From the NCBI RefSeq assembly GCF_009756665.1, contig NZ_CP037953.1:3224001-3288000 (forward strand): a stretch of 64,000 nt of DNA. Reading direction: 5' to 3'. Under the pieces are notes generated by a model, which was given only the letters and a program-made list of their open reading frames with translations, was not told the origin of the DNA and made no database searches. This document shows, piece by piece, positions 35,389 through 47,440 of this stretch (the first letter of the stretch is position 1; each line of letters opens with the position of its first letter). The stretch is from Permianibacter aggregans. GTDB lineage: Bacteria > Pseudomonadota > Gammaproteobacteria > Enterobacterales > Permianibacteraceae. The position numbers were made by a program, and so were the translations under genes.

Positions 35389-36213
35389 ATGGCTCTGATC
35401 AAAATGAAGCCTACCTCCCCGGGGCGCCGCTTCGTGGTGAAGGTAAAAACCGACAATTTGCACAAAGGTGATCCGGTAGCCGGATTGCTGGAGCGCAAAA
35501 ACAAAAATGGCGGCCGTAACAACAACGGTCACATCACTACCCGTCATCGTGGTGGTGGTCATCGCCAACACTATCGTTTGGTCGATTTCAAACGCACCAA
35601 AGATGGTGTACCAGCCAAAGTGGAACGGATTGAATACGATCCGAACCGCACGGCTCACCTGGCTCTGCTGTGCTACGCCGATGGCGAGCGCCGCTACATC
35701 ATCGCCCCGAAAGGCGTGAAAGCCGGTGATGCCATCCAATCGGGTAACGATGCACCGATCAAAGCCGGTAACTGCTTGCCACTGCGCAACATTCCGGTTG
35801 GTTTGACCGTGCATTGCGTTGAGTTGAAGCCAGGCAAAGGCGCCCAGCTGGGCCGCTCCGCTGGTGCCTCGATTCAGTTGGTTGCCCGTGAAGGTGAGTA
35901 CTGCACAATTCGCTTACGTTCCGGCGAAATGCGCAAAGTGCAAGCCGAGTGCCGCGCCACCATCGGTGAAGTCGGTAACTCTGAGCACATGCTCGAATCT
36001 TACGGTAAAGCTGGTGCGAAGCGCTGGCGCGGTATTCGTCCTACCGTTCGCGGTGTTGCCATGAACCCTGTCGATCACCCAATGGGTGGTGGTGAAGGTC
36101 GCAGCTCCGGTGGTCGTCATCCGACATCACCATGGGGTTGGAAGACCAAGGGCGGCAAGACCCGCAAAAACAAGCGTACGGATAAGTTCATCGTACGTCG
36201 TCGCGGCAAGTAA
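35389..36213 (+). CDS. rplB: Ribosomal protein L2
   Basis: 274 residues, standard length. Contains the RNA-binding core and the conserved C-terminal [20 protein letters not shown] loop with the histidine important for peptidyl transfer, ending in a basic [18 protein letters not shown] tail. GGGGTAATTTGAG precedes ATG 35389. Confidence 0.98.
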   Translation: MALIKMKPTSPGRRFVVKVKTDNLHKGDPVAGLLERKNKNGGRNNNGHITTRHRGGGHRQHYRLVDFKRTKDGVPAKVERIEYDPNRTAHLALLCYADGERRYIIAPKGVKAGDAIQSGNDAPIKAGNCLPLRNIPVGLTVHCVELKPGKGAQLGRSAGASIQLVAREGEYCTIRLRSGEMRKVQAECRATIGEVGNSEHMLESYGKAGAKRWRGIRPTVRGVAMNPVDHPMGGGEGRSSGGRHPTSPWGWKTKGGKTRKNKRTDKFIVRRRGK

Positions 36214-36228
36214 TGTGAGGGTATCGCA

Positions 36229-36504
36229 GTGCCACGTTCATTGAAAAAAGGACCGTTCGTTGATCTTCATCTGTTGAAGAAGGTCGAGAGCGCTGTAGCG
36301 AAGAACGAAAAGCGCCCGCTGAAAACCTGGTCGCGTCGTTCGATGATTCTGCCGGAAATGGTTGGCCTGACTATGGCTGTCCACAACGGTAAACAACATG
36401 TGCCGGTGTTTGTGACTGAAGATATGGTCGGTCACAAACTCGGTGAATTCTCGCCGACCCGTACCTACAAAGGTCACGCGGCCGACAAGAAAGCGAAGAA
36501 GTAA
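36229..36504 (+). CDS. rpsS: Ribosomal protein S19
   Basis: 91 residues, beginning at GTG 36229 ([19 protein letters not shown]), the expected N-terminus, with GAGGG upstream. [16 protein letters not shown] ends the protein. It contacts the 30S head and the 50S through bridge B1a. Confidence 0.98.
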   Translation: MPRSLKKGPFVDLHLLKKVESAVAKNEKRPLKTWSRRSMILPEMVGLTMAVHNGKQHVPVFVTEDMVGHKLGEFSPTRTYKGHAADKKAKK

Positions 36505-36515
36505 GGGGTTAGGTC

Positions 36516-36860
36516 ATGGAAACCGTAGCTATCCATCGCCACGCTCGTAGCGCTGCTCAAAAAGTGCGCCTCGTGGCTGATCAGATTCGCGGCCTGCCGG
36601 TCGATCAAGCCCTGAACGTTCTCGCGTTCAGCAACCGCAAAGCAGCGGGTCTGATGAAGAAAGTTCTGGAATCGGCGATTGCCAACGCTGAGCACAATGA
36701 TGGTGCTGACATTGATGCGTTGCGCGTATCGACCGTGATGGTTGATGAAGGTCCGTCGTTCAAGCGCATGAGCGCCCGCGCCAAAGGCCGTGGTGATCGT
36801 ATCGTCAAGCGTACCTGCCACATCACCGTCAAAGTCTCGGATCGTCGGGGGAGCAAATAA
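36516..36860 (+). CDS. rplV: Ribosomal protein L22
   Basis: 114 residues. The tunnel-lining hairpin ([20 protein letters not shown]) is wild type, without the deletion or insertions linked to macrolide resistance. GGGGTTAGGTC precedes the ATG; its stop overlaps the rpsC start by one base (TAATG). Confidence 0.98.
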   Translation: METVAIHRHARSAAQKVRLVADQIRGLPVDQALNVLAFSNRKAAGLMKKVLESAIANAEHNDGADIDALRVSTVMVDEGPSFKRMSARAKGRGDRIVKRTCHITVKVSDRRGSK

Positions 36861-37642
36861 TGGGTCAGAAAGTTAATCCGGTTGGTATCCGCTTAGGTAT
36901 TACCCAACCGTGGCGTTCGACCTGGTTCGCCGAGAAGGGCGTGTTCAGCCAGTACCTGGATGCTGACTTCAAAGTCCGCACCTGGCTGACCAAAGAACTG
37001 GCTGCTGCCCAGATCTCCCGCATCGACATCGAGCGTCCGGCCAAGACCATGCGTGTGACCATTCACACCGCCCGTCCTGGTGTCGTCATCGGTAAGAAAG
37101 GCGAAGACATCGAAAAACTGCGCGCCAAAGTCGCTGCCATTTCCGGCATGCCGACCACGGTCAACATCGAGCAAGTGCGCAAGCCGGAAATCGATGCGAA
37201 GTTGGTTGCCGATTCGGTTGCTCAACAGCTTGAGCGTCGTGTGATGTTCCGTCGCGCGATGAAGCGTGCTGTGCAGAACGCGCTGCGTGCTGGTGCCAAA
37301 GGTATCAAGATTCAAGTGTCCGGTCGTTTGGGCGGCGCTGAAATCGCCCGTACCGAATGGTACCGCGAAGGTCGGGTGCCGCTGCATACGCTGCGTGCCG
37401 ACATCGACTACGCCACCGGCGAAGCTTCAACCACCTACGGCATCATCGGTGTCAAAGTGTGGATCTTCAAAGGTGAAGTCCTGGCGCAAGGCCGCATTGA
37501 CATCAATTCGGTGTCTGCTCCAGCACGTGAAGACAAAGAGCCGAAGCGTCGTCCGAAAGGCCGTGCTGGTGCCGGTGCCAACGACAAGCCACGGGCTCCG
37601 CGCCGCAGCGCGAAGGCCGCCGACAAAGTCGAAAAGAATTAA
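36860..37642 (+). CDS. rpsC: Ribosomal protein S3 with extended C-terminal tail
   Basis: 260 residues, about 27 longer than E. coli S3 (233). The KH domain with [15 protein letters not shown] and the C-terminal domain ([32 protein letters not shown]) are normal; the excess is a Lys/Arg/Pro/Ala-rich tail (about residues 215-260, [20 protein letters not shown]) that is probably disordered and RNA- or solvent-facing at the mRNA entry. The remainder of the gene is unremarkable. Confidence 0.98.
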   Translation: MGQKVNPVGIRLGITQPWRSTWFAEKGVFSQYLDADFKVRTWLTKELAAAQISRIDIERPAKTMRVTIHTARPGVVIGKKGEDIEKLRAKVAAISGMPTTVNIEQVRKPEIDAKLVADSVAQQLERRVMFRRAMKRAVQNALRAGAKGIKIQVSGRLGGAEIARTEWYREGRVPLHTLRADIDYATGEASTTYGIIGVKVWIFKGEVLAQGRIDINSVSAPAREDKEPKRRPKGRAGAGANDKPRAPRRSAKAADKVEKN

Positions 37643-37653
37643 GGAGCTGACAG

Positions 37654-38067
37654 ATGTTGCAGCCGAAACGTACCAAGTTCCGTAAGGTCTTCAAAGGCCG
37701 GAATACTGGCGTTGCCACCGTCGGCAACAAAGTGAGCTTCGGTGAGTATGGCCTGAAAGCGACCACCCGCGGCCGTCTGACTGCCCGTCAGATCGAAGCG
37801 GCGCGTCGTGTGATGGCTCGTGCCATGAAGCGTACCGGTCGTATTTATATCCGTGTGTTCCCGGATAAGCCGATTACCCAAAAGCCTCTCGAAGTGCGTA
37901 TGGGTAGCGGTAAAGGTAGTGTTGAATATTGGGTCGCTGAAATTCAGCCTGGCAAGATGTTGTACGAAGTGGAAGGCATTTCCGCTGAGTTGGCCAAAGA
38001 AGCGTTTACGCTGGCTGCCTCGAAGCTGCCTTTGAAAACCACGATCGTGGCCCGGACGGTGATGTGA
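37654..38067 (+). CDS. rplP: Ribosomal protein L16
   Basis: 137 residues starting [19 protein letters not shown]. Binds near the A site; the conserved basic loop [20 protein letters not shown] and the arginine-containing [13 protein letters not shown] loop are present. Stop TGA overlaps the rpmC start (TGATG). Confidence 0.98.
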   Translation: MLQPKRTKFRKVFKGRNTGVATVGNKVSFGEYGLKATTRGRLTARQIEAARRVMARAMKRTGRIYIRVFPDKPITQKPLEVRMGSGKGSVEYWVAEIQPGKMLYEVEGISAELAKEAFTLAASKLPLKTTIVARTVM

Positions 38068-38258
38068 TGAACGCGAAAGAACTTTTGAACAAGAGCGTAG
38101 AAGAGCTCAAGACCGAGCTGACTGCGTTGCAGCGTGAGCAGTTCAATCTGCGCATGCAAGCTGCCACTGGCCAGATGCGTCAAACGCATCTGCTGGGTCA
38201 GGTCCGTCGCAATATTGCACGCGTCAAAACCGTGCTTACCCAGAAGGCAGGTGCCTAA
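38067..38258 (+). CDS. rpmC: Ribosomal protein L29
   Basis: 63 residues from ATG 38067 ([20 protein letters not shown]), the family N-terminus; a GTG one codon earlier is less likely. Two-helix protein at the exit tunnel next to L23. It overlaps both neighbours by one base (TGATG, TAATG). Confidence 0.97.
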   Translation: MNAKELLNKSVEELKTELTALQREQFNLRMQAATGQMRQTHLLGQVRRNIARVKTVLTQKAGA

Positions 38259-38515
38259 TGAGCGAACAAACCATTAAACGCACGCTGGTCGGCAAAGTCG
38301 TGAGCAACAAAATGGACAAGTCCATTGTCGTTGCGATTTCACGTCAGGTGCAGCACCCGAAGTACGGTAAGTACATCAAGCGCACCACCAAGCTGCACGT
38401 GCATGACGAGAACAACGAGTGCCGTGAAGGCGATGTTGTGCGCATTCAAGAAGTTCGTCCAATGTCCAAGACCAAGTCCTGGAATCTGGTCGAAATCGTT
38501 GAACGCGCGAGCTGA
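38258..38515 (+). CDS. rpsQ: Ribosomal protein S17
   Basis: 85 residues ([20 protein letters not shown] to [10 protein letters not shown]), an OB-fold 16S rRNA binder. Last gene of the S10 unit in E. coli terms; the 17-bp gap to rplN has no visible promoter or terminator, so transcription probably continues into the spc genes. Confidence 0.98.
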   Translation: MSEQTIKRTLVGKVVSNKMDKSIVVAISRQVQHPKYGKYIKRTTKLHVHDENNECREGDVVRIQEVRPMSKTKSWNLVEIVERAS

Positions 38516-38532
38516 GCCGAGGAGCGTTAGAC

Positions 38533-38901
38533 ATGATTCAGATGCAAAGCGTTTTGGACGTTGCTGATAACAGCGGCGCCAAGAAAGTGATGTGCATCAA
38601 GGTGCTGGGCGGCTCGCATCGTCGTTACGCCGGCATCGGTGACATCATCAAGGTCTCGGTACGGGAAGCAATTCCACGTGCCAAGGTCAAAAAAGGTGAC
38701 GTAATGAACGCGGTTGTCGTGCGCACGGCGCACGGTGTTCGTCGCGTTGACGGCTCCTTGATCCGTTTTGACAACAACGCGGCCGTGCTGCTGAACAATC
38801 AGTTGCAACCAATCGGCACGCGTATTTTCGGACCAGTGACCCGCGAACTTCGTACTGAAAAGTTCATGAAGATCGTGTCGCTGGCGCCGGAAGTGCTGTA
38901 A
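38533..38901 (+). CDS. rplN: Ribosomal protein L14
   Basis: 122 residues starting [20 protein letters not shown]. Small beta-barrel protein at bridge B8, target of the silencing factor RsfS in other bacteria. GAGGAGC lies ahead of the ATG. First gene of the spc group. Confidence 0.98.
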   Translation: MIQMQSVLDVADNSGAKKVMCIKVLGGSHRRYAGIGDIIKVSVREAIPRAKVKKGDVMNAVVVRTAHGVRRVDGSLIRFDNNAAVLLNNQLQPIGTRIFGPVTRELRTEKFMKIVSLAPEVL

Positions 38902-38912
38902 GGGTAACCACC

Positions 38913-39224
38913 ATGGCAAAGATCAAATCTGGCGACGAAGTCGTCGTACTGGCCGGTAAAGACAAAGGCAAGCGTGGCAAAGTACAACGCGTACTGGGCG
39001 AGCGTTTGGTGGTGGAAGGTGTGCAGATGGTGAAAAAGCATCAGCGCCCTAACCCAATGACCAATGCGCCGGGTGGCATCGTTGAACAAGCGGCGCCTAT
39101 CCACGTATCGAACGTAGCCATTTATAACGGCGAAACAGGTAAAGCTGATCGCGTTGGCTACAAAGTTGAAGATGGCAAGAAGGTGCGCGTGTTCAAGTCG
39201 AACGGCGCCCGGATTGACGTGTAA
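38913..39224 (+). CDS. rplX: Ribosomal protein L24
   Basis: 103 residues with the KOW motif ([20 protein letters not shown]). Initiates 50S assembly by binding 23S domain I. Twelve bp separate its stop from the rplE start. Confidence 0.98.
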   Translation: MAKIKSGDEVVVLAGKDKGKRGKVQRVLGERLVVEGVQMVKKHQRPNPMTNAPGGIVEQAAPIHVSNVAIYNGETGKADRVGYKVEDGKKVRVFKSNGARIDV

Positions 39225-39236
39225 TTGGTGAATACA

Positions 39237-39776
39237 ATGGCGAAACTGCAAGACCATTATCAGAACGAAGTCGTCAAACAGCTCACTGAGAAGTTTGGCT
39301 ACTCCTCTGTCATGCAAGTCCCGAAGATCACGAAAATCACCCTGAACATGGGTGTGGGTGAGGCGGTCGGCGACAAAAAAATTCTTGAGAACGCGGTTGC
39401 TGACATGACTGCCATTTCTGGTCAGAAACCAGTGGTCACGTTAGCGAAAAAATCGATCGCGAACTTCAAATTGCGCGAAAAAATGCCGATTGGCTGCAAG
39501 GTCACGCTGCGCGGCGAGCGCATGTGGGAATTCCTCGAGCGCCTGGTCGTCATCGCGATGCCACGTATCCGTGACTTCCGCGGTGTCAACCCACGCTCGT
39601 TCGATGGCCGTGGCAACTACTCGCTCGGTATTAAAGAACAGATCGTGTTCCCGGAAATCGATTACGACAAAGTGGACGCGGTTCGTGGTATGGACATCAC
39701 CATCACCACTACGGCAAAAACGGATGAAGAAGGTCGCGCATTGCTTGGCGCGTTCAGCTTCCCGTTCCGTAACTAA
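39237..39776 (+). CDS. rplE: Ribosomal protein L5
   Basis: 179 residues from ATG 39237 ([16 protein letters not shown]); an upstream GTG in frame is unlikely. Binds 5S rRNA with L18. [20 protein letters not shown] and the [20 protein letters not shown] segment are intact. Confidence 0.98.
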   Translation: MAKLQDHYQNEVVKQLTEKFGYSSVMQVPKITKITLNMGVGEAVGDKKILENAVADMTAISGQKPVVTLAKKSIANFKLREKMPIGCKVTLRGERMWEFLERLVVIAMPRIRDFRGVNPRSFDGRGNYSLGIKEQIVFPEIDYDKVDAVRGMDITITTTAKTDEEGRALLGAFSFPFRN

Positions 39777-39788
39777 GAGGCGAGTGTC

Positions 39789-40094
39789 ATGGCAAAGACT
39801 TCAATGATGGAGCGCGAAATCAAGCGCGCCAAGCTGGTCAAAAAGTACGCCGCCAAGCGCGCCGAACTGAAGGCCAAGATTGTAAACCCGGCTACTTCTG
39901 ACGAAGAGCGTTGGGAAGCCCAGAAAGCGCTGCAGAACCAGCCGCGCGATGCTTCCGCCACCCGTCAGAAAAACCGTTGCAATATCACGGGCCGCCCGCA
40001 TGGTTTCTACCGCAAGTTCGGCCTGAGCCGTAACAAGCTGCGTGAAATGGCCATGCGTGGTGAAATTCCTGGCTTGCGCAAAGCCTCTTGGTAA
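39789..40094 (+). CDS. rpsN: Ribosomal protein S14 (zinc-independent form)
   Basis: 101 residues, the long form without paired CxxC zinc knuckles (only [19 protein letters not shown] remains). A zinc-free S14 combined with the cysteine-bearing L36 encoded downstream is a normal mix. GAGGCGAG precedes the ATG. Confidence 0.98.
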   Translation: MAKTSMMEREIKRAKLVKKYAAKRAELKAKIVNPATSDEERWEAQKALQNQPRDASATRQKNRCNITGRPHGFYRKFGLSRNKLREMAMRGEIPGLRKASW

Positions 40095-40112
40095 TCGCGG
40101 AGATAATTGACG

Positions 40113-40508
40113 ATGAGTATGCAAGATCCCGTCGCCGATATGTTGACGCGTATTCGTAACGCGCAGCAAGCCGGCAAGAAAACCGTATCGATGCCAGCCG
40201 CCAAGCTGAAATCGGCCATCGCGAAAGTGTTGGCTGACGAAGGCTATATCGCTGGGTTCGAAGCAGGTGAAATGGAAGGCAAAAAGGTGCTGACCTTGAA
40301 CCTGAAATATTTCGAAGGCAAACCGGTCATCGCTCGTATCGAGCGTGTATCGCGTCCTGGTTTGCGTGTCTATAAAGGCCTGAACGACCTGCCGAAAGTG
40401 CTGGGCGGTTTGGGTGTCGCCATCGTTTCCACCTCCAAAGGTGTGATGAGCGACCGCGCTGCACGCGCTGCCGGTCACGGCGGTGAAGTGCTGTGCTACG
40501 TGGCTTAA
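40113..40508 (+). CDS. rpsH: Ribosomal protein S8
   Basis: 131 residues from ATG 40113 ([20 protein letters not shown], as in E. coli); GGAG lies 10 nt upstream. TTG 40107 is in frame but not favoured. S8 is the spc operon repressor in E. coli, acting at rplE; I did not find a recognisable copy of its target here. Confidence 0.97.
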   Translation: MSMQDPVADMLTRIRNAQQAGKKTVSMPAAKLKSAIAKVLADEGYIAGFEAGEMEGKKVLTLNLKYFEGKPVIARIERVSRPGLRVYKGLNDLPKVLGGLGVAIVSTSKGVMSDRAARAAGHGGEVLCYVA

Positions 40509-40521
40509 AGGAGTAGCGAAT

Positions 40522-41055
40522 ATGTCTCGTGTCGCGAAGAAGCCGCTTGAATTGCCAAAAGGCGTTGAAGTGTCGATCAAGGACAATGCGGTGTCGGTTA
40601 AAGGCACCAAAGGTACCCTGAATCAGGCCATCAACCCGGCGGTTGAAATGAAGGTTGAAGGCAATGTGGTGTCGTTTGCTCCACGTGCCGGTTTTGACAA
40701 AGCCAATGTGCAGGCCGGTACGGCCCGCGCGCTGGTCGGCAACATGGTCAAAGGCGTTTCTGCTGGCTTCGAGCGCAAGCTCCAGCTGCAAGGCGTTGGT
40801 TTCCGTGCCGCCGTGCAAGGTAAAACGCTGAACTTGACCATTGGTTTTTCACACCCGGTCAACTTTGAAATTCCGACGGGCATCACCATTACCTGCCCGA
40901 CCCAAACGGAAATTCTGGTTACGGGTATCGACAAGCAATTGGTCGGTCAGGTCGCTGCCAACATTCGCGGTTTCCGTCCGCCAGAGCCATACAAGGGCAA
41001 AGGCATTCGTTACGACAACGAGCGTGTCGTATTGAAAGAAGCGAAGAAGAAGTAA
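40522..41055 (+). CDS. rplF: Ribosomal protein L6
   Basis: 177 residues from ATG 40522 ([20 protein letters not shown]), preceded by AGGAG. The frame is open further upstream inside rpsH but that part is not L6. C-terminal [20 protein letters not shown], which contacts the sarcin-ricin loop region, is intact. Confidence 0.98.
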   Translation: MSRVAKKPLELPKGVEVSIKDNAVSVKGTKGTLNQAINPAVEMKVEGNVVSFAPRAGFDKANVQAGTARALVGNMVKGVSAGFERKLQLQGVGFRAAVQGKTLNLTIGFSHPVNFEIPTGITITCPTQTEILVTGIDKQLVGQVAANIRGFRPPEPYKGKGIRYDNERVVLKEAKKK

Positions 41056-41064
41056 GGTATAGAT

Positions 41065-41418
41065 ATGAACAAAAAAGTTGCACGTATCCGTCGCGGCGCT
41101 GCTACGCGTCGCAAAATTGCGGAGCTGGGTGCCAACCGCTTGGTGGTGCATCGCACCCCGCGGCATATCTATGCCCAGCTGATTTCAGGCGAAACCGGTC
41201 AGGTCATCGCAGCGGCATCGAGCGTCGAAAAAGACGTACGCGGTGCGCTGAAGTACACCGGCAACATCGAAGCCGCGGCGAAAGTCGGCGAGCTGGTTGC
41301 TGAGCGTGCGTTGGCCAAAGGGGTGTTGAACGTTGCGTTCGACCGTTCGGGTTTCCAGTATCACGGTCGCGTAAAGGCGCTGGCAGACGCTGCCCGTGCC
41401 AAAGGCCTCCAGTTCTAA
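41065..41418 (+). CDS. rplR: Ribosomal protein L18
   Basis: 117 residues, basic N-terminal arm ([20 protein letters not shown]) for 5S rRNA and the conserved [21 protein letters not shown]-terminus ([14 protein letters not shown]). Ten bp before rpsE. Confidence 0.98.
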   Translation: MNKKVARIRRGAATRRKIAELGANRLVVHRTPRHIYAQLISGETGQVIAAASSVEKDVRGALKYTGNIEAAAKVGELVAERALAKGVLNVAFDRSGFQYHGRVKALADAARAKGLQF

Positions 41419-41428
41419 GGGTTTGACA

Positions 41429-41938
41429 ATGGCTAAGCAAGAGCAACAAACCGCCACCGACGGTATGGTCGAGAAACTGGTCGCCGTCAATCGCGTCGCG
41501 AAAGTCGTGAAAGGCGGTCGTATTTTCTCGTTCACTGCTTTGACAGTGGTCGGTGACGGTCAAGGTCGTATTGGTTACGGTCGCGGTAAAGCACGTGAAG
41601 TGCCTGCCGCTATCGCCAAGGCGATGGAACAGGCCAAGCGCAACATGGTGCGCGTGGATCTGAAAGATGGCCACACGCTGCAGCACCCGGTGAAAGCCAA
41701 TCATGGTGCGTCGGTGGTGTTCATGCAGCCAGCTTCGGAAGGTACCGGTATTATCGCCGGCGGTGCGATGCGCGCTGTATTCGAAGTGCTGGGTGTCAAG
41801 AACGTACTGGCCAAGAGCTACGGCTCAACGAATGCCATCAACGTGGTACGCGCTACCGTCAAGGGCTTGAAAGACATGAATAGCCCGGAAGCGATCGCGG
41901 CCAAACGTGGCAAGACCGTTGAACAGATTCTGGGTTAA
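41429..41938 (+). CDS. rpsE: Ribosomal protein S5
   Basis: 169 residues from ATG 41429 ([20 protein letters not shown]). The fidelity loop [19 protein letters not shown] and the [14 protein letters not shown] helix are present; the VVKGGR arm shows no spectinomycin-resistance change that I recognise. Five bp before rpmD. Confidence 0.98.
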   Translation: MAKQEQQTATDGMVEKLVAVNRVAKVVKGGRIFSFTALTVVGDGQGRIGYGRGKAREVPAAIAKAMEQAKRNMVRVDLKDGHTLQHPVKANHGASVVFMQPASEGTGIIAGGAMRAVFEVLGVKNVLAKSYGSTNAINVVRATVKGLKDMNSPEAIAAKRGKTVEQILG

Positions 41939-41943
41939 TTGAC

Positions 41944-42123
41944 ATGGCCAAGACGATCAAAGTTACACAGGTGAAAACCAGTTTTCACCGCAAGCCGACG
42001 CATCGTGCGACGATGCTCGGCTTGGGTCTGAAGAAAATTCATCAGACCGTCGAGTTGGTGGATACGCCGGCAGTACGCGGCATGATCAACCAAGTGTCTT
42101 ACATGGTGAAGGTTGAGGAGTAA
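41944..42123 (+). CDS. rpmD: Ribosomal protein L30
   Basis: 59 residues ([20 protein letters not shown] to VSYMVKVEE), ATG 41944 to TAA 42123, located between rpsE and rplO where L30 is expected. Motif [20 protein letters not shown] is diagnostic. Confidence 0.97.
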   Translation: MAKTIKVTQVKTSFHRKPTHRATMLGLGLKKIHQTVELVDTPAVRGMINQVSYMVKVEE

Positions 42124-42126
42124 GCG

Positions 42127-42560
42127 ATGCGTCTGAACAATCTTTCACCGGCCGTAGGCGCCAAGAAAAAAGGCAAGCGTCTGGGTCGTGGTATCGGTTC
42201 GACCGATGGTAAAACTGCTGGTAAAGGTCACAAAGGTCAGCATGCCCGTAAAGGCGGCTACCACAAAGTGGGCTTCGAAGGTGGTCAGATGCCAATGGCG
42301 CGCCGTCTGCCGAAGTTTGGTTTCACTTCGCTGAAAAAGCTGACTCACGCCGAAGTGCGTTTGAGCGAGCTGGCGAAAGTGGAAGGCAATGACGTTAACC
42401 TGTTGACGCTGAAAACCGCCAACGTGATCCCGATGGATTCGCTGAGCGCGAAAATCGTGCTTTCCGGTTCAATTGACCGCGCGGTCAACGTGTCCGGCGT
42501 GCGCGTCACCAAAGGTGCGATGGATGCCATCGTTGCCGCTGGCGGCAAGGTAGAAGCGTA

Positions 42561-42561
<1 letters not shown>
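42127..42561 (+). CDS. rplO: Ribosomal protein L15
   Basis: 144 residues, basic Gly-rich N-terminus ([20 protein letters not shown]) and a C-terminal globular part. Its stop overlaps the secY start by one base (TAATG). Confidence 0.98.
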
Positions 42562-43913
<1,352 letters not shown>

Positions 43914-43937
43914 AAGTAGATTTTTGGAGTTCAGACC

Positions 43938-44051
43938 ATGAAAGTTCGTGCTTCCGTCAAACCGATTTGCCGTAAGTGCAAAATCGTCCGTCGTAACCGC
44001 GTCGTCCGCGTCGTGTGTGAAACGGCTAAGCATAACCAGCGTCAGGGTTAA
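43938..44051 (+). CDS. rpmJ: Ribosomal protein L36
   Basis: 37 residues ([20 protein letters not shown] to HNQRQG), the zinc-binding form with Cys11, Cys14, Cys27 and His32. GGAG lies upstream of ATG 43938. Last gene of the spc group, just before the alpha promoter. Confidence 0.96.
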   Translation: MKVRASVKPICRKCKIVRRNRVVRVVCETAKHNQRQG

Positions 44052-44072
44052 GCCTGCACATTGGAATTTTGG

Positions 44073-44101
44073 TTGATTTCTGGTGGAGAGGCCGCTAAAA
44101 T
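44073..44101 (+). promoter_or_regulatory. Alpha operon promoter
   Basis: TTGATT (44073-44078), 17-bp spacer, TAAAAT (44096-44101), then discriminator CCCGCGCC. Start near 44108, 40 nt before rpsM. Lies in the 96-bp gap between rpmJ and rpsM. Confidence 0.75.
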
Positions 44102-44147
44102 CCCGCGCCTTTTCCGCCAGCCAACGCTCAGTTAGGAGTTTTTGTCC

Positions 44148-44504
44148 ATGGCTCGTATCGCCGGTGTCAACATTCCGGTTCAAAAACACGCGGTTGTCGC
44201 GCTGACGTCCATTTATGGCATCGGCAAAACCCGTGCACAAACCATTTGTGCCGCGGCGGGTATCAATCCTGCCCAGAAAGTGCGTGAACTGTCGGAAGAC
44301 CAAATCGAAGCCTTACGTACTGAAGTGGCGAAGTTTTCCGTTGAGGGTGACTTGCGCCGCGAAGTGTCCATGAGCATCAAGCGTCTCATGGATCTGGGTT
44401 GCTACCGCGGCTTGCGTCATCGCAAAGGCCTGCCGGTTCGCGGCCAACGTACCAAAACGAATGCGCGCACCCGCAAAGGTCCGCGTAAACCGATTAAAAA
44501 TTAA
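44148..44504 (+). CDS. rpsM: Ribosomal protein S13
   Basis: 118 residues from ATG 44148 ([20 protein letters not shown]), AGGAG upstream. Head protein making bridges B1a/b; the helix-two-turn-helix [14 protein letters not shown] and basic tail [18 protein letters not shown] are intact. First gene of the alpha operon. Confidence 0.98.
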   Translation: MARIAGVNIPVQKHAVVALTSIYGIGKTRAQTICAAAGINPAQKVRELSEDQIEALRTEVAKFSVEGDLRREVSMSIKRLMDLGCYRGLRHRKGLPVRGQRTKTNARTRKGPRKPIKN

Positions 44505-44524
44505 GATTTACTAGGATTAATACG

Positions 44525-44917
44525 ATGGGTAAAGCACCTGCTCGTGCTACGCGCAAACGCGTAAAAAAGCATGTCGTTGACGGCATGGCTCATATCCATG
44601 CCTCCTTCAATAACACGATCGTCACGATCACGGACCGTCAGGGCAACACCCTGAGCTGGGCCACCGCCGGTGGTTCGGGTTTCCGTGGCTCGCGCAAGAG
44701 CACGCCATTTGCTGCTCAGGTCGCCGCTGAACGAGCTGGTAGCGCCGCCAAAGAATTCGGTCTGAAGAATCTGGAAGTGTTCGTCAAAGGTCCAGGACCT
44801 GGCCGTGAGTCGGCTGTCCGCGCCCTGAATGCTGTTGGGTACAAGATCACCAACATTACTGACGTCACGCCGATTCCGCATAACGGCTGCCGTCCGCCGA
44901 AAAAACGTCGTGTGTAA
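44525..44917 (+). CDS. rpsK: Ribosomal protein S11
   Basis: 130 residues. Contains [19 protein letters not shown] and the C-terminal [16 protein letters not shown] with the Asn-Gly that forms isoaspartate in E. coli S11. Confidence 0.98.
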   Translation: MGKAPARATRKRVKKHVVDGMAHIHASFNNTIVTITDRQGNTLSWATAGGSGFRGSRKSTPFAAQVAAERAGSAAKEFGLKNLEVFVKGPGPGRESAVRALNAVGYKITNITDVTPIPHNGCRPPKKRRV

Positions 44918-44938
44918 TCTGACTGGAGAGAATGAATA

Positions 44939-45565
44939 ATGGCTCGTTATATCGGACCTAAGGTCAAGCTTTCTCGTCGCGAAGGCACCGACCTGATGTT
45001 GAAATCCGGCGTGCGCGCGATCGAGAGCAAGTGCCGTGATCGCATGAACAAAAAACCGGGTCAGCACGGCGACAAAGGCGCCCGTGTTTCTGATTACGGT
45101 TTGCAACTGCGTGAAAAGCAGAAAGTTCGCCGTATTTACGGCGTGCTGGAGCGTCAATTCCGCAACTACTATTTCGCCGCCAACAAAGAGAAAGGCAACA
45201 CCGGTGAGAACCTGTTGCAACTGTTGGAGCGTCGCTTGGATAACGTCGTCTACCGCGCTGGTTTCGGTGCCACTCGTGCCGAATCCCGTCAGCTGGTTTC
45301 GCACCGCGCGATTCTGGTCAACGGCCGGGTAACGAACTTCCCGAGCTACCAGATTCAGCCGGGCGACGTTATCGAAGTCCGCGAAAAAGCCAAAGCCCAG
45401 CTGCGCATCAAAGCTGCGCTGGAAATCGCCGGTCAGCGTGAAAAAGCGCATTGGATCGAAGTCGATGAAAACAAAATGGTCGCGACGTTCAAGGCTGTGC
45501 CGGAGCGTTCTGACCTGTCCGCTGAAATTAACGAAGCGTTGATCATCGAACTTTACTCGAAGTAA
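44939..45565 (+). CDS. rpsD: Ribosomal protein S4
   Basis: 208 residues, S4 domain intact ([20 protein letters not shown], then [20 protein letters not shown]). Nucleates 16S 5' domain assembly; in E. coli it also represses the alpha operon at the rpsM leader. The N-terminus lacks the four-cysteine zinc site of some relatives. Confidence 0.98.
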   Translation: MARYIGPKVKLSRREGTDLMLKSGVRAIESKCRDRMNKKPGQHGDKGARVSDYGLQLREKQKVRRIYGVLERQFRNYYFAANKEKGNTGENLLQLLERRLDNVVYRAGFGATRAESRQLVSHRAILVNGRVTNFPSYQIQPGDVIEVREKAKAQLRIKAALEIAGQREKAHWIEVDENKMVATFKAVPERSDLSAEINEALIIELYSK

Positions 45566-45588
45566 CAGACAACGGAGACGCTCACATT

Positions 45589-46575
45589 ATGCAGAGCAAC
45601 GTGACCGAACTGCTGAGACCACGCCAGATCAAAATCGAGTCGAGTGTCGCGAACACCGCGAAAATCGTACTCGAACCATTCGAGCGTGGCTTTGGCCACA
45701 CGCTTGGCAATGCGCTGCGTCGCATCCTGCTCTCTTCCATGCCGGGTTGTGCCGCCGTGGAAGCCGAGATCGATGGCGTATTGCACGAATACTCCACGCT
45801 GGAAGGCGTGCAGGAAGATGTGATCGAAATCCTGCTGAACCTGAAAGGGTTGTCAGTGCTGCTGGAAGACCGTGACGAAGCCACGGTGACCCTGCAGAAG
45901 AGCGGTGAAGGCCCGGTAACGGCTGCCGACATTCAACTGGTCAATGGCGTCAAGATCCTGAATACGGATCACGTGATCGCCAACCTGACCAAGAATGGCC
46001 GCTTGAACATGAGCATCAAGCTGGCACGTGGCATGGGTTACCAGCCGGCCAGCAACCGTCGTCACACCGAAGAAGATGATCGCCCTATCGGCCGTTTGCT
46101 GTTGGATGCCTCGTTCAGCCCGGTGCGTCGCGTGTCCTATGTCGTTGAAGCCGCTCGTGTTGAGCAGCGCACCGACCTGGACAAACTGATTATTGAACTG
46201 CAGACCAATGGTACGTTGGAGCCGGAAGAAGCGATTCGCCGCGCCGCGACCATTCTACAACAGCAACTGTCGGCGTTCGTTGATCTGAAAGATGAGCGCA
46301 CGGTCGAAACCAAGAAGCAAGAACCGGCCTTTGATCCGATTCTGTTGCGTCCGGTTGATGACCTGGAGCTGACCGTTCGTTCGGCCAACTGCCTGAAAAC
46401 CGAAAACATTCATTACATCGGTGATTTGGTGCAGCGTACCGAAGTCGAACTGCTGAAGACCCCGAACCTCGGCAAGAAGTCGCTGACCGAAATCAAAGAC
46501 GTGCTCGCTGCGCACGGTTTGAGCCTCGGCATGCGTCTGGAAAACTGGCCACCAGCCAGCTTGCTTGGCGAATAA
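45589..46575 (+). CDS. rpoA: RNA polymerase alpha subunit
   Basis: 328 residues. N-terminal dimerisation and assembly domain ([20 protein letters not shown]) and C-terminal domain with helix-hairpin-helix ([38 protein letters not shown]) that binds UP elements and activators. Usual place between rpsD and rplQ. Confidence 0.98.
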   Translation: MQSNVTELLRPRQIKIESSVANTAKIVLEPFERGFGHTLGNALRRILLSSMPGCAAVEAEIDGVLHEYSTLEGVQEDVIEILLNLKGLSVLLEDRDEATVTLQKSGEGPVTAADIQLVNGVKILNTDHVIANLTKNGRLNMSIKLARGMGYQPASNRRHTEEDDRPIGRLLLDASFSPVRRVSYVVEAARVEQRTDLDKLIIELQTNGTLEPEEAIRRAATILQQQLSAFVDLKDERTVETKKQEPAFDPILLRPVDDLELTVRSANCLKTENIHYIGDLVQRTEVELLKTPNLGKKSLTEIKDVLAAHGLSLGMRLENWPPASLLGE

Positions 46576-46627
46576 TTTAGTTAACGAATTTACGGTCGTG
46601 AAGACCGAAAGTTAGAAGGAAAGTCCC

Positions 46628-47029
46628 ATGCGTCATTTATGTAGCGGTCGTGCTTTTTCGCGCACCAGCTCGCATCGCAACGCGATGTTCCGCAATATGG
46701 CGAACTCCTTGGTTGAGCATGAAGTCATTCGCACGACTCTGCCGAAAGCCAAAGAACTGCGCCGTGTGATTGAGCCGCTGATCACGCTGGCCAAGCAAGA
46801 CAGCCACGCCAGCCGTCGTATGGCTTTCGACCGTACCCGTTCGAAAGACGCCGTACAAAAGCTGTTCGCTGAACTGGGTCCGCGTTATGCCAACCGTCCG
46901 GGCGGCTACCTGCGTATCCTGAAGTGCGGTTTCCGCACCGGCGATAAAGCGCCGATGGCTATTGTCGAGTTGGTTGATCGTCCGGCCATCGATGTCGAGC
47001 CAGTCGAAGTCGAAGCTGCTGCTGAGTAA
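46628..47029 (+). CDS. rplQ: Ribosomal protein L17
   Basis: 133 residues starting [20 protein letters not shown]; conserved [20 protein letters not shown]. The C-terminal [15 protein letters not shown] tail is acidic and slightly longer than in E. coli. Last gene of the alpha operon. Confidence 0.98.
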   Translation: MRHLCSGRAFSRTSSHRNAMFRNMANSLVEHEVIRTTLPKAKELRRVIEPLITLAKQDSHASRRMAFDRTRSKDAVQKLFAELGPRYANRPGGYLRILKCGFRTGDKAPMAIVELVDRPAIDVEPVEVEAAAE

Positions 47030-47043
47030 TTAGTAGTCGTTTG

Positions 47044-47069
47044 AAAAAGCCGCCTTGTGCGGCTTTTTT
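47044..47069 (+). terminator. Terminator of the alpha operon
   Basis: AAAAAGCCGC-CTTG-TGCGGCTTTTTT, a GC stem flanked by A- and T-runs 14 bp after rplQ. Confidence 0.93.
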
Positions 47070-47101
47070 GTTGCCCAGATTTATCGGAACAGGGACTCGA
47101 T

Positions 47102-47440
47102 ATGTTGCTAAGGTTGTTTTGGCGTACGGGATGCGTTTTTGGCGCGCTGCTGATTGCTGTACTGTCGTTGTGGCCACGCGTTGATACCCTGAGCGTTGTT
47201 CCGCACCAGGACAAGTACGGCCATGCCCTGGCTTATTGTTGTCTGGCGTTCTTCGGTTTGCGCGGCTTCCCGCAACATACGGTAGCAGTTTTGCTTGCTT
47301 CGGTTTTCTGGGGGGTACTGATGGAATGTTTGCAGCATTTCCAACCACCGAGAACATTCGATCTGCTGGATATGCTGGCTAACACCGTCGGCGTCTTGTT
47401 TGCCTGGGGATTGAATTCCTACCTGAGCAAGACGCGGTAA
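47102..47440 (+). CDS. VanZ-like small membrane protein
   Basis: 112 residues, three or four hydrophobic spans, VanZ-family pattern: HQDKYGHALAYCCLAFFGLR, then GVLMECLQHFQPPRTFDLLD with the conserved Glu-x-x-Gln and Asp, and ANTVGVLFAWGL. Members have been linked to teicoplanin tolerance in some Gram-positives, but most, as here, have no known role. ATG 47102 follows AGGGAC after the alpha operon terminator. Confidence 0.85.
   Translation: MLLRLFWRTGCVFGALLIAVLSLWPRVDTLSVVPHQDKYGHALAYCCLAFFGLRGFPQHTVAVLLASVFWGVLMECLQHFQPPRTFDLLDMLANTVGVLFAWGLNSYLSKTR

Noticed and set aside
44501-45451. 316-codon frame antisense to rpsK and rpsD
   Set aside because: Antisense shadow of ribosomal protein genes with no supporting features.
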